Shown: positions 33,738 through 42,114, counted from the first letter of the stretch. The stretch: DNA of 64,000 bases from Longimicrobiaceae bacterium (GCA_036375715.1 DASVBS010000064.1:1-64000), one strand, 5' to 3'. Numbers and translations: made by a program. Notes: a model not told the origin generated them from the letters alone.

Positions 33738-34331
33738 TTACCGCTTCGAGAACTGGAACCGCTTGCGCGCCTTGGGGCGGCCCGGCTTCTTGCGCTCCAC
33801 CTCGCGCGGGTCGCGGGTGAGGAGCTCCTGGCTGCGCAGGCGCGAGCGGAAGTCCTCGTCGACCTTCAGCAGGGCCCGGGCGAGGCCGAGGCGAACCGCG
33901 TCCGCCTGTCCGCGCTGCCCACCGCCGCGCACGTTCACCTTCACGTCGAAGCGGTCCTGCGTCTCGGTAACGGTAAGGGGGAGCACGATGGACTGCCGGA
34001 GCACTGCGCGCGGGAAATACTCCTCCAGGCTGCGACCATTGACCGTCCAGCGCCCCTCGCCTGGACGCAGGAAGACGCGCGCGACCGAGCTCTTACGACG
34101 GCCGAGGCCGTGGTACTGCTCGCCCTGCGCGCCCGCGCCATCGGCGCTGCGACGACGCGCCACCGGCGTCGGCACGACCGGCGCCTCCGCGGCAGGAGCC
34201 GGCGCTGCCGCGGCCGGAGCGGGAGCAGCAGCGGCGGGAGCCGGCGGCACCGGCTGCGGCGCCGGGGTGGCCGTCTCGTTCGTCTCCTGCGGCTCCTCAG
34301 GGGAGACCACGTCCGAATTCTCGTTCGCCAT
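33738..34331 (-). CDS. rpsI: 30S ribosomal protein S9 with long Ala/Pro N-terminal extension
   Basis: The conserved S9 body begins at '[20 protein letters not shown]' near residue 73 and ends with the universal '[13 protein letters not shown]', whose last Arg reaches the P-site tRNA. Residues 1-70 are a low-complexity extension with repeated APAPAA units and an acidic start ([20 protein letters not shown]). The ATG 34329-34331 is 9 nt after the rplM stop and no nearer start is obvious, so the extension is probably translated. Total 197 residues; S9 is usually about 130. Confidence 0.94.
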   Translation of the reverse strand: MANENSDVVSPEEPQETNETATPAPQPVPPAPAAAAPAPAAAAPAPAAEAPVVPTPVARRRSADGAGAQGEQYHGLGRRKSSVARVFLRPGEGRWTVNGRSLEEYFPRAVLRQSIVLPLTVTETQDRFDVKVNVRGGGQRGQADAVRLGLARALLKVDEDFRSRLRSQELLTRDPREVERKKPGRPKARKRFQFSKR

Positions 34332-34340
34332 ACCGAAGAA

Positions 34341-34769
34341 TCAGAAAGTGAGAGGTTCGGGGTTCTGCCCCTGATGCGGATGCTCCGAGCCCGCGTAGAC
34401 GCGCAGCTTGCGCCGCATCTGCCGGCCCAGCGCGTTCTTCGGAAGCATTCCCTTCACCGCGAGCTCGATGACACGCTCCGGATGCTTCTCGTGCATCTGG
34501 CGGTAGGGGATGTGCTTCTCGCCGCCCATGTACCCGGAGTGGCGGAAGTACGTCTTCTGGTCCGCCTTGCGGCCCGTGACCTCGATCGCCTCGGCGTTGA
34601 TCACCACCACGAAGTCACCCGTGTCCAGGTGCGGCGAGTAGATCGGCTTGTGCTTCCCCCGGAGAATGCGGGCCACCTCCGAGGCGAGGCGCCCGAGAAC
34701 CTTCCCCCGGGCATCCACCACGTACCACTTCCGCTCGATTTCCCCGGCCTTCACGGAGTAAGTCTTCAT
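34341..34769 (-). CDS. rplM: 50S ribosomal protein L13
   Basis: From ATG 34767-34769 the product has 142 residues, standard for L13: '[20 protein letters not shown]' near 15, '[20 protein letters not shown]' near 49, '[20 protein letters not shown]' near 104 and '[16 protein letters not shown]' at the end. It is the first gene of the rplM-rpsI-rpsB-tsf-pyrH operon and is preceded by a structured leader with a terminator. Confidence 0.97.
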   Translation of the reverse strand: MKTYSVKAGEIERKWYVVDARGKVLGRLASEVARILRGKHKPIYSPHLDTGDFVVVINAEAIEVTGRKADQKTYFRHSGYMGGEKHIPYRQMHEKHPERVIELAVKGMLPKNALGRQMRRKLRVYAGSEHPHQGQNPEPLTF

Positions 34770-34849
34770 CGGGATCTGAGGTCGTAAAGCCGCGCGCTGC
34801 TCGGAGATGCCCTCCGCGCCTGGCTCTCGCGCGTCGGTCCGAATGACAC

Positions 34850-34895
34850 AAAAAAACGCCAATCCGCCCCCGAGCGGGAACAGATCTTCTGGCGA
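34850..34895 (-). terminator. Leader terminator upstream of rplM (candidate ribosomal-protein attenuator)
   Basis: In the minus-strand transcript, an outer stem pairs sequence near 34890-34894 with 34857-34861 and encloses a C/G-rich inner hairpin near 34865-34875. Seven T residues follow directly (rc of 34850-34856). It lies between the promoter at 34909-34937 and the rplM ATG at 34769. L13 leaders are known regulatory RNAs in other bacteria; homology to those is not claimed. Confidence 0.68.
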
Positions 34896-34908
34896 GAGAC
34901 AGACGGGA

Positions 34909-34937
34909 ATGATAGGGAAACGGCTGGAGAGTGTCAA
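34909..34937 (-). promoter_or_regulatory. Strong sigma70-type promoter of the rplM operon
   Basis: On the minus strand, TTGACA (rc of 34932-34937, perfect), exactly 17 bp, then TATCAT (rc of 34909-34914). Predicted transcription start is near 34902, giving a leader of about 130 nt. Confidence 0.75.
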
Positions 34938-34959
34938 GGCAACGGGGGAGGCGAGCGGC

Positions 34960-34983
34960 GGGCGGTGGGGGGTGGGGGCGGGG
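34960..34983 (+). other. Potential G-quadruplex upstream of the rplM promoter
   Basis: Four G-runs on the plus strand: GGG (34960-34962), GGGGGG (34967-34972), GGGGG (34974-34978), GGGG (34980-34983) with loops of 4, 1 and 1 nt. It is about 23 bp upstream of the -35 box, on the non-transcribed side, between the promoter and element D. Confidence 0.6.
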
Positions 34984-35003
34984 CGGTCAGGGAGACGAGG
35001 AGG

Positions 35004-35189
35004 GGTGACAAGGTGACAAGGTGAACGGGTGAGGAGCCATCCCGAGGCAAAGCAAAGGATCCGCACTTTCGCTCAGATGCCATGAAACGTGCGAATCCCT
35101 CTCGCTGATGCTCTGGCCGGATTGTCGGGCTGTCGGGACCGGGCGGTTTGACAACGGCGACGGCCTCACCTTGTCACCTTGTCACCTTG
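35004..35189. repeat. Octad inverted-array element D (GGTGACAA / TTGTCACC)
   Basis: The left arm has two perfect GGTGACAA units, then GGTGAACG and GGTGAGGA (35004-35035). The right arm has a partial unit, then TTGTCACC twice (35171-35186) and TTG. The period is 8, unlike the other elements. The centre of about 130 bp contains GGATCC and CTTTCGCTCAG near 35059-35075. The right arm ends 4 bp from the rpoD stop codon. This element, the G-quadruplex motif and the rplM leader account for the 424 bp between rpoD and rplM. Confidence 0.88.
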
Positions 35190-35193
35190 CGGC

Positions 35194-36054
35194 CTACTGG
35201 AGGAAAGTCTCGAGGAACCTCGCTCGCGACTGATGCCGCAGCCTCGCCAGCGCCCGCTCCTTGATCTGGCGCACGCGCTCGCGGGTGATGCCGAAGCGCT
35301 CGCCGATCTGCTCGAGCGTGAGCGGCTCGGTGTCGCCCAGGCCGAAGTAGAGCCGCAGGACCTTGGCTTCCCGCTCGCTGAGGGTGTTCAGGGCATCCTC
35401 GATGGAGCGCTGCAGCGCCTCGGTGTACAGCTCCTCGTCGGGGCCGGGGGAGAACTGGTCGGATACGTAGTCGAGGAGCTGCCCATCCTCGCCCGGAACC
35501 AGCGGCGCATCCAGCGACAGGTGCGTCTGCGCCATCGCCAGGGTGTGCTTGATCTCCTCCTCGGAGAGGTCGAGCTCCTCGGCAATCTCCTCCAGTGTCG
35601 GCTCGCGACCGAGCTCCTGGGTGAGCGAGGAGGAGCGCTTGCCGATCCGGTGCAGCGTTCCGGCCCGGCTCAGGGGCACCCGCACGATGCGCGACTGCTC
35701 CGCGAGGGCCTGCAGGATCGCCTGGCGGATCCACCACACCGCGTAGGAGATGAACTTGATCCCCTTGGTCTCGTCGAACTTCTGCGCGGCCCGCATCAAC
35801 CCGATGTTCCCCTCGTTGATGAGGTCCGCCAGCGAGACACCCTGGTTCTGATACCGCTTCGCCACCGACACGACGAAGCGGAGGTTGGAGCGGACCAGCC
35901 GTTCCAGCGCGCCGGCCTCGTTGCGCCTGATACGGCGAGCAAGGTCGGCTTCTTGTTCGCGATCGATGAGGGGATAGGCACTGATCTCTCGGAGGTACTG
36001 GTCCAGCGACTCGGACTCGACGGAAATCTTCCGCATGGAGGGGATGGCACTCAT
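35194..36054 (-). CDS. rpoD: RpoD/SigA-family RNA polymerase sigma factor (short form)
   Basis: From ATG 36052-36054 the product has 286 residues. Region 1.2 'ESLDQYLREISAYPLIDREQ' is near 14, region 2 'RLVRSNLRFVVSVAKRYQNQ' near 51 with 'FISYAVWWIRQAILQALAEQ' near 105, region 3 near 130-200, and region 4 'TLSEREAKVLRLYFGLGD' with 'LEQIGERFGITRERVRQIKE' near 250. Region 1.1 and the non-conserved insert of proteobacterial RpoD are absent. It could be the primary sigma of this phylum or a group 2 paralogue. Confidence 0.94.
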   Translation of the reverse strand: MSAIPSMRKISVESESLDQYLREISAYPLIDREQEADLARRIRRNEAGALERLVRSNLRFVVSVAKRYQNQGVSLADLINEGNIGLMRAAQKFDETKGIKFISYAVWWIRQAILQALAEQSRIVRVPLSRAGTLHRIGKRSSSLTQELGREPTLEEIAEELDLSEEEIKHTLAMAQTHLSLDAPLVPGEDGQLLDYVSDQFSPGPDEELYTEALQRSIEDALNTLSEREAKVLRLYFGLGDTEPLTLEQIGERFGITRERVRQIKERALARLRHQSRARFLETFLQ

Positions 36055-36196
36055 GAAGACACCGTGCAGCCGTACGGAGAGGAGCGGGAGACTTTCACCG
36101 TCGGCGACTCCGCGGTTCGCCGATCGGCTCGCGCTTCCGCGGAGAGCGGAAGCTTGAGGATGGTACAATGGTCAGCGGTGCCGCTAACCCAAAGTG

Positions 36197-36226
36197 ATTA
36201 TGGAAAGGCGTCACAGGCACCGTCAA
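36197..36226 (-). promoter_or_regulatory. Sigma70-type promoter of rpoD
   Basis: On the minus strand, TTGACG (rc of 36221-36226), an 18-bp spacer, CATAAT (rc of 36197-36202). Predicted start near 36190 gives a leader of about 135 nt with a perfect 8-bp hairpin (36133-36140 / 36146-36153). Confidence 0.62.
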
Positions 36227-36242
36227 GCCCCCCTGGCGAGGG

Positions 36243-37079
36243 TCAATGGATCGGCTCCCCGATGCGGGCCCAGCGGATGTCCGTGAGCCACGACAACGGA
36301 TGCAGAGGGTCACGCGCAAACGAGTAGTAGACGAACATCGGGCGGCCCCGGATCGACTCCGCGCTCAGGAACCCCCAGTAGCGGGAATCCTCCGAGTGAT
36401 CCCGGTTGTCCCCCAGGGCGAAGTACTTCCCCGGAGGGACCACGATCGGTCCCCAGTTGTCTCGCGTGGGCCGATAGTCCTTACGACGAACCTTGCCCTC
36501 GACGAGGTAGTCGGCCTGCCAGCGCATCCGCGCGTCCGCCGGGTCCGTGAAGGGATCGCGATGACGCACGTACGGCTCGATCAGCGGCTCCCCGTTCACG
36601 AACAGGACCTTGTCCCGCATCTCCAGCGTGTCTCCCGGCAGCCCCACGATTCGCTTGACGTAGTTCTTGGTCGGATCGTGAGGGGGCAGGAAAACCACCA
36701 CGTCCTGCCGCTTCGGCTCGGTGTACCCTGGAATTCGCGTGCCGGTGATCGGGATCTCCGCCCCGTAGGCCGCCTTGTTGACCAGCAGGAAATCACCCAC
36801 CAGAAGGGTGTTCTCCATGGAGCCAGTGGGGATCTTGAACGCCTCGACGATGAAGGTGCGGATGATGAGGAACAGCAGAATCGCGGTGCTGACCGCCTTT
36901 ATGCCCTCCCACATCCAGCGCCCACGCGACATCGTTCCCCGGCTCTCCCGGGCGGTGCGCAACCGCTCGCGCTGGTAGAGTTCGGCGGGAATGCGGCGGG
37001 CAGGAACCTCATCAACTTCGCCACCCGACTCCGGATCGTACTGGGGCCCCTCGGAGGAGAGACGGTCGTCACGGCTCAT
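36243..37079 (-). CDS. lepB: Signal peptidase I
   Basis: Cleaves signal peptides of exported proteins. From ATG 37077-37079 it has 278 residues. A charged cytoplasmic N-terminus of about 55 residues precedes one membrane segment ('AVSTAILLFLIIRTFIVEAF' near 62-81). Catalytic Ser87 is in 'IPTGSMENTLLVGDFLLVNK', Lys142 in 'NYVKRIVGLPGDTLEM', and box E is 'YFALGDNRDHSEDSRYWGFL' near 228. Upstream 37080-37290 has no gene. Confidence 0.96.
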   Translation of the reverse strand: MSRDDRLSSEGPQYDPESGGEVDEVPARRIPAELYQRERLRTARESRGTMSRGRWMWEGIKAVSTAILLFLIIRTFIVEAFKIPTGSMENTLLVGDFLLVNKAAYGAEIPITGTRIPGYTEPKRQDVVVFLPPHDPTKNYVKRIVGLPGDTLEMRDKVLFVNGEPLIEPYVRHRDPFTDPADARMRWQADYLVEGKVRRKDYRPTRDNWGPIVVPPGKYFALGDNRDHSEDSRYWGFLSAESIRGRPMFVYYSFARDPLHPLSWLTDIRWARIGEPIH

Positions 37080-37290
37080 ACAGACCTTCGATTCAAGAAG
37101 CAGGCCGAAACGGGCAGGAGGGTGCCGCGGGCACACCCAACGTGCTTACCCGCCGTCCACAACGAGCGTTCCGACCCGCGACTGCGGGGCCTCGACTTCG
37201 GGCCGCGGGTGCGGAGAATCGGCTCGGGGGGGTGGCGTCGCCTCCCTTCGCCCTAGCGAAGACCACGCCATACGGCGCGGGCAAGGCCGA

Positions 37291-38826
37291 TCAGTACGGG
37301 GAGGAGGCGTAGTTGTCGATTTGCGCCCGCTGCAGCTTCCCGGAGAAATCGACGTAGCAGACCTTGGTCTCCGAGTAGAATTCGTAGACCTCCCACCCGC
37401 CTTCGCGGTGGCCGTTGCCGGTCTCCTTCACGCCACCAAAGGGAAGATGGGCCTCCGCCCCGATCGTGGGCGCGTTCACGTAGGTGATCCCGTTGTCGAG
37501 CTCCTCCAGCGCCCGGAAAGCGGAGCGCACGTCCCGTGTGTAGATCGAGCTCGACAATCCGTAGCGAACTTCGTTGTTCACCCGGATGGCCTCGTCCAGG
37601 TCACGCACGCGGATCACCGACAGCACGGGCCCGAAGATCTCTTCCGTGGCCAGCCTCGATCCGGGGCGCACATCCACGAAGATCGTGGGCTGGAAGAACC
37701 AACCATCATCCAGCCCGTCGCCGCTCGCCCGCTCACCACCCATCACCAATTCGGCCTCCTCCCGACCGATCTCCACGTAGCGTTCGACCTTCCGCAGCGC
37801 CTCTTCGTGGATCAGCGGGCCCACCTCCACTTCCGGCAGGAGACCGTCTCCCAACCGCAGCGTCCGGGCACGGTCGATGAGCCGCTCCAGGAACGAATCG
37901 TGGATCTCGTCCTGCAGGATCAGCCGCGACGTCGCCGTGCAGCGTTGCCCCGTGGTGCCGAAGGCTCCCCAGAGCACGCCGTCCAGGGCGAGATCCATGT
38001 CGGCGTCCGCCAGGACGATCTGCGCGTTCTTGCCGCCCATCTCGAGCGAGAGGCGTTTGTGCATCTCTCCGCAGACCCGTCCGATCGCTCGACCGGTCTC
38101 GGTCGAGCCGGTGAACGAGATCACCGGGATTCCGGGGTGGCTCACGATCGCGGCGCCGACCTCCTCGCCGAACCCGTGCACCAGGTTGACCACGCCCGGC
38201 GGGATGCCCGCCTCCTCCAGGATCTGCACGAGCAGGGTGCAGGTGTGGGGCACGTCCTCGGCGGGCTTCAGAATGACGGCGTTCCCGCAGAGGAGCGCCG
38301 GGAACATCTTCCAGGTGGGGATGGCGAGGGGAAAGTTGAAGGGGGTGATGAGCCCCGCGACCCCGATCGGCCGCCGATAACTCAGTGCCCACTTGTCACG
38401 TAGCTCCGACGGCACGGTACGCCCGAAGAGACGGCGCCCCTCCGTGCTCGCATAGTATGCTGTGTCGATCCCCTCCTGCACGTCGCCGCGCGTCTCCAGG
38501 AGCACCTTACCCATCTCCCGGGTGGCGGCGCGAGCGATCTCCTCCTTGCGCTCCACCAGCAGGTCCCCGACCCGCTTGAGCACCGCGCCCCGCTCCGGCG
38601 CCGGGGTGCGGCTCCACCTCTCGAAGCCCTCCCGCGCCGCCTCCACCGCCCGCTCCACATCCTCCGCCCCCGAGCGAGGCCAGAGTCCAATCACCTCGCT
38701 CCAGCGCGCCGGGTTGCGGTTCTCGAAGTACTCACCCGTGGCGGGCTCGACCCAGGAGCCGGCGATGAAATTTTTGAAGGTCGGTGGAGAATTGGTCGGG
38801 GCGGTCGGTTGCGCTTGGAGCATCAT
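37291..38826 (-). CDS. NAD(P)-dependent aldehyde dehydrogenase
   Basis: A 511-residue member of the aldehyde dehydrogenase superfamily. Catalytic residues are visible: Asn164 in 'LITPFNFPLAIPTWKM', Lys187 in 'VILKPAEDVPHT', Glu262 in 'LSLEMGGKNAQIVLADAD' and Cys296 in 'GTTGQRCTATSRLIL'. 'EEIFGPVLSVIRV' near 396 is the family box. The general pattern resembles the ALDH7/piperideine-6-carboxylate or succinate-semialdehyde groups; the substrate cannot be fixed. ATG 38824-38826, with a second Met next to it. Heptad element E lies directly upstream. Confidence 0.93.
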   Translation of the reverse strand: MMLQAQPTAPTNSPPTFKNFIAGSWVEPATGEYFENRNPARWSEVIGLWPRSGAEDVERAVEAAREGFERWSRTPAPERGAVLKRVGDLLVERKEEIARAATREMGKVLLETRGDVQEGIDTAYYASTEGRRLFGRTVPSELRDKWALSYRRPIGVAGLITPFNFPLAIPTWKMFPALLCGNAVILKPAEDVPHTCTLLVQILEEAGIPPGVVNLVHGFGEEVGAAIVSHPGIPVISFTGSTETGRAIGRVCGEMHKRLSLEMGGKNAQIVLADADMDLALDGVLWGAFGTTGQRCTATSRLILQDEIHDSFLERLIDRARTLRLGDGLLPEVEVGPLIHEEALRKVERYVEIGREEAELVMGGERASGDGLDDGWFFQPTIFVDVRPGSRLATEEIFGPVLSVIRVRDLDEAIRVNNEVRYGLSSSIYTRDVRSAFRALEELDNGITYVNAPTIGAEAHLPFGGVKETGNGHREGGWEVYEFYSETKVCYVDFSGKLQRAQIDNYASSPY

Positions 38827-38852
38827 GCAGAATACGGACGAAGAGTAGTGAG

Positions 38853-38971
38853 GAAGCTAGAAGCTAGAAGGCTTAGAGCGCCGGGCTGTCGCGGCATAGC
38901 TGGGGATCCTTCCGAAAGTCGGAGAGCAGGAAGCCGAGAATTCTAGCTTCTCGCTCCTAGCTTCTAACTTC
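38853..38971. repeat. Heptad inverted-array element E (GAAGCTA / TAGCTTC)
   Basis: The left arm has two GAAGCTA units at 38853-38866 then GAAGGCTTA. The right arm has TAGCTTC, TCGCTCC, TAGCTTC, TAACTTC (38944-38971). The centre of about 70 bp carries GGATCCTTCCGAAAGTCGG (38904-38922). It fills nearly all of the gap between the regulator stop (38979) and the aldehyde dehydrogenase start (38826). Confidence 0.85.
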
Positions 38972-38978
38972 TCCCGTC

Positions 38979-40340
38979 TCACTCCTCCCTCACCAGCTCG
39001 TACTTCTCGATCTTCTTGTAGAGGTTCGAGCGAGGCATGTCGAGGATGCGCGCGGTCTCGGAGACGTTCCAGTCGTTCTCCCGCAGCCGATGCAGGATGA
39101 AGGCCTTCTCCGCCGCTTCCTTGAACTCACCGAAAGTGGTACAGGAGAGGAGGTCGGCGGACAGCCCGGAGTTCGACGAGCGCCCTCCCACGTAGAGATC
39201 CACCTCCCGCTCGGTCACGGTGGGGCCGGCGGTCAGGATCAGCAGGCGCTCCACGCTGTTGCGCAGCTCGCGCACGTTGCCCGACCATTCCATCTGCTGG
39301 AGCCGGGCAATCGCCTCGGGCGTGAACTGCTTCTGGCCCACCGCGGCCTCGCGCACGGCGAGCTCGGCGAAGTGCTGCACCAGCATGGGGATGTCTTCGC
39401 GACGCTCGCGCAGCGGCGGAACGTGCAGGGGGATCACGTTGAGGCGGTGGAAGAGATCCTCCCGGAAGCGCCCCTCCTTGATCTCGTTCGCCAGATCCTT
39501 GTTGGTGGCGGCCAGGACGCGCACGTCCACCTTCACCGGTCTCGCCCCACCCACCCGGGTGATCACTCCCTCCTGGAGCGCCCGCAAGACCTTCGCCTGC
39601 GCGGCGAGGCTCATGTCGCCCACCTCATCCAGGAAGAGCGTCCCACCGTCGGCGAGCTCGAACTTGCCGGTTCGATCCTCGTGGGCACCGGTGAAGGAGC
39701 CCTTCACGTGCCCGAACAGCTCCGACTCGATCAGTTCGGTGGGGATGGCGGCGCAGTTCACCTCCACGAAGGGCTTCGCGGCGCGGGAGGAAAGCCGATG
39801 GATTGCCCGGGCGACCAGTTCCTTGCCGGTACCGTTCTCCCCCGTGATCAGCACGCGAGCATCGGTGGGAGCCACCCGCTCTACTCGCTCCAGTACCTGC
39901 CGGATAGCGAAGCTCTTCCCCACGATCTCGTAGCGGCTCTCCACCTCGCCGCGCAGACGAGCGTTCTCCTCGAGCAGACCCCGTTGCTGCAGGGCATTAC
40001 GCAGGAGAACCAGGATCCTGTCGGTGTCCAGCGGCTTCTCGAGGAAGTCGTAGGCGCCTCTGCGGGTGGCCTCCACCGCGGTCTCGATCGTCCCGTGACC
40101 GCTGATCATCACCACCAGCGCACCAGGATCGAGCTCTCGCAGCCGGGTGAGCGTCTCCAACCCGTCCATCCGCGCCATCTTCACGTCCAGAAAGGTGAGA
40201 TGAGGACGGAATTCCGGGTACGCAGCGAGGCATTCGGCGGCGCCAGCGGCCGAACGCACCTCGTGCCCTTCGTACTCCAGCAACTGGCTGAGAACGCGAC
40301 GGATTCCCTCTTCGTCGTCGACGACCAGAATTCGAGCCAT
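38979..40340 (-). CDS. NtrC-family sigma54-dependent response regulator
   Basis: A 453-residue bacterial enhancer-binding protein. Receiver: Asp8/Asp9, phospho-acceptor Asp52 in 'FLDVKMARMDGL' and Lys102 in 'YDFLEKPLD'. AAA+: Walker A 'GENGTGKE' at 167-174, the sigma54 loop as GSFTGA at 214-219 (usual consensus GAFTGA), Walker B 'GGTLFLDEVGDM' near 231. A Fis-type helix-turn-helix is at the end ('SETARILDMPRSNLYKKIEK'). It resembles NtrX, whose partner NtrY-like kinase may be the large kinase at 50.6-54.8 kb. Confidence 0.94.
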   Translation of the reverse strand: MARILVVDDEEGIRRVLSQLLEYEGHEVRSAAGAAECLAAYPEFRPHLTFLDVKMARMDGLETLTRLRELDPGALVVMISGHGTIETAVEATRRGAYDFLEKPLDTDRILVLLRNALQQRGLLEENARLRGEVESRYEIVGKSFAIRQVLERVERVAPTDARVLITGENGTGKELVARAIHRLSSRAAKPFVEVNCAAIPTELIESELFGHVKGSFTGAHEDRTGKFELADGGTLFLDEVGDMSLAAQAKVLRALQEGVITRVGGARPVKVDVRVLAATNKDLANEIKEGRFREDLFHRLNVIPLHVPPLRERREDIPMLVQHFAELAVREAAVGQKQFTPEAIARLQQMEWSGNVRELRNSVERLLILTAGPTVTEREVDLYVGGRSSNSGLSADLLSCTTFGEFKEAAEKAFILHRLRENDWNVSETARILDMPRSNLYKKIEKYELVREE

Positions 40341-40346
40341 TCCGCG

Positions 40347-40943
40347 TCAGGGTACCAGAATCAGATAACCTTCTTCGACCCGCACCTCGGACACTCCTTC
40401 GGGCAGCGTGAGCGCCATCTCGTCGGGTGCGAGACCCGGCTCGTCGCTGCGCCCCAGCCGCTCGAGCATGGGTGCGTAGTATCGCTCCGGGATCGGGATT
40501 CCCGCGAACTCCACCTGCTCCACGGCGAGCGCCACCCGGCCGTCGTCCAGCATGCGAAGGCTTCCCTCCAGCTCCACCCGACCGCTGTCCGGTAGTAGGC
40601 CACGGACCCGATCCAGGTCGGGATGCGAGGGGATACGCTCCGTCGGGATGGTCGCGGCGACCACCAGGGTGTCGCCGCTCATGCGGACATCGGGATCACG
40701 GATCACCGTCGGCGTCCATTCCGAGCCGCGGTAGCGCAACAGGCTGCTCACCTCGACGGAGTTGAGGCGGATCTCTTCGCCTTCGGAGCGGAGGCGTTCC
40801 AGCTTCTCAGCCGCCTGCTCGGCCGCCTCGGGGGAAACCTCGACGGGCTCGGAGTCGCCCAGGAACGGGAGGGAGTCGCGGTACAACCACGCCGCCCCGC
40901 CCACGAGCAGGAGCAGCACCAGCAGTGCGCCGACAAATCTCAT
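40347..40943 (-). CDS. Membrane-anchored protein of unknown function
   Basis: A 198-residue protein. The N-terminus 'MRFVGALLVLLLLVGGAAWL' is a membrane anchor or uncleaved signal. An acidic linker and the helix 'SPEAAEQAAEKLERLRSEGE' precede a beta-rich domain ('RMSGDTLVVAATIPTERI', 'GRVELEGSLRMLDDGRVALA') that looks like a lipid- or peptide-binding sheet, but no family is recognised. It is 6 nt upstream of the regulator gene and 13 nt after the cysteine desulfurase gene, so probably in one operon with both. Confidence 0.72.
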   Translation of the reverse strand: MRFVGALLVLLLLVGGAAWLYRDSLPFLGDSEPVEVSPEAAEQAAEKLERLRSEGEEIRLNSVEVSSLLRYRGSEWTPTVIRDPDVRMSGDTLVVAATIPTERIPSHPDLDRVRGLLPDSGRVELEGSLRMLDDGRVALAVEQVEFAGIPIPERYYAPMLERLGRSDEPGLAPDEMALTLPEGVSEVRVEEGYLILVP

Positions 40944-40956
40944 ATCGACTGTGCCG

Positions 40957-42114
40957 TTACAGGGGTTCGTGCAGTCGGGCTACGGCGGCGATCGCCCGCT
41001 CCACATCCTCTTGGGTGCTCGCCCACCCCAGGGAGAAGCGAACGGCACCCTCTTCCAGCGTGCCGAGCACCCGGTGCGCTTCGGGAGCGCAGTGCAATCC
41101 GGCACGACACTGGACCCCGTGCTCCCGCTCCAGGCGAGCGGCGAGGTCCGCGGCGGCCATCCGCTCGGAGGTGAAGGTCACGATGCCCACGCCCTCGGGA
41201 TCCAGCGGCGATCGTACCCTGATCCCCGGAATTCGTGCGAGTCCGGCGTGGAGCCGTTGCTTCAGCGCCTGCTCCGACCGGTGGAGCGCCTCGATCCCTC
41301 GCCGCGAGAGCCACTCTACCCCCGCGAGCAGCCCGGCGATCCCCGGACCGTTGCCGCTCCCAGCTTCCAGGTGGTCGGGGTACGCCTCGGGCATCTCCTC
41401 CAGGAGCGAGTCCCCCCCGGTGCCTCCTCGCAGCAAGGGTCGAACGTCGATCCCTTCGCGGACCCAGAGCCCCCCGATCCCCTGCGGGCCGAGCAGGCCC
41501 TTGTGGCCGGTGAAGGCGAGTAGATCCACGCCCTCCCGCTCCACGTTCACCGGGAGGTGTCCCGCGCTCTGCGCCGCGTCGAGCACGACCACGGCGCCCA
41601 CCTCGTGCGCCAGGTCCGCCAGCGCGCGAACCGGCAGCCGCTGGCCGAGCACGTTCGAGACGTGCGGAAGCGCCACCACGCGGGCGGGACGCGATCCGGC
41701 AATCAGGGCGCGGGCCTCGTCGAGATCGATCCGCCCATCCTCGTAACCGGCGAGCACCACCACCTCGACCCCGAATCGCGCGAGCGCTACAGCGGGCCGA
41801 CGCACCGAGTTGTGGTCGTAGTGGGTGCGCACCAGGCGGTCGCCCGGAGAGAGGAGCCCGTGCAGGGCGGTGTTCAGGGCGTGGGTGGCGTTGAACTGGA
41901 AGGCGATCCGCCCGGGGTCGCCGGAAATGCCGAACAGCTCGGCGAGCGCCATGCGACAGCGCAGGGCGATGCGACCCGCCTCCACGGCGCGCGCGTGCCC
42001 TGAGCGTCCCGGAGTGGCCCCGACGTCGTGGAGGTAGCGCGTGACCGCCTCCACCACCTCGACGGGGCGGACGGCCGCGGTAGCCGCGAAGTCGAGGTAG
42101 ACAGGCTCGCTCAT
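40957..42114 (-). CDS. Cysteine desulfurase family (class V aminotransferase)
   Basis: A 385-residue PLP enzyme. 'MSEPVYLDFAATAAVRPVEV' starts the chain. PLP Lys205 is in 'LLAFTGHKGLLGPQG' and the PLP Asp179 in 'AVVVLDAAQSAGHLPV'. The catalytic-loop motif 'QCRAGLHCAPEAHRVLG' (Cys342) matches the persulfide-forming SufS/EF2568-like branch. It could provide sulfur for Fe-S clusters or thio-modification; no scaffold gene is adjacent. Confidence 0.9.
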   Translation of the reverse strand: MSEPVYLDFAATAAVRPVEVVEAVTRYLHDVGATPGRSGHARAVEAGRIALRCRMALAELFGISGDPGRIAFQFNATHALNTALHGLLSPGDRLVRTHYDHNSVRRPAVALARFGVEVVVLAGYEDGRIDLDEARALIAGSRPARVVALPHVSNVLGQRLPVRALADLAHEVGAVVVLDAAQSAGHLPVNVEREGVDLLAFTGHKGLLGPQGIGGLWVREGIDVRPLLRGGTGGDSLLEEMPEAYPDHLEAGSGNGPGIAGLLAGVEWLSRRGIEALHRSEQALKQRLHAGLARIPGIRVRSPLDPEGVGIVTFTSERMAAADLAARLEREHGVQCRAGLHCAPEAHRVLGTLEEGAVRFSLGWASTQEDVERAIAAVARLHEPL

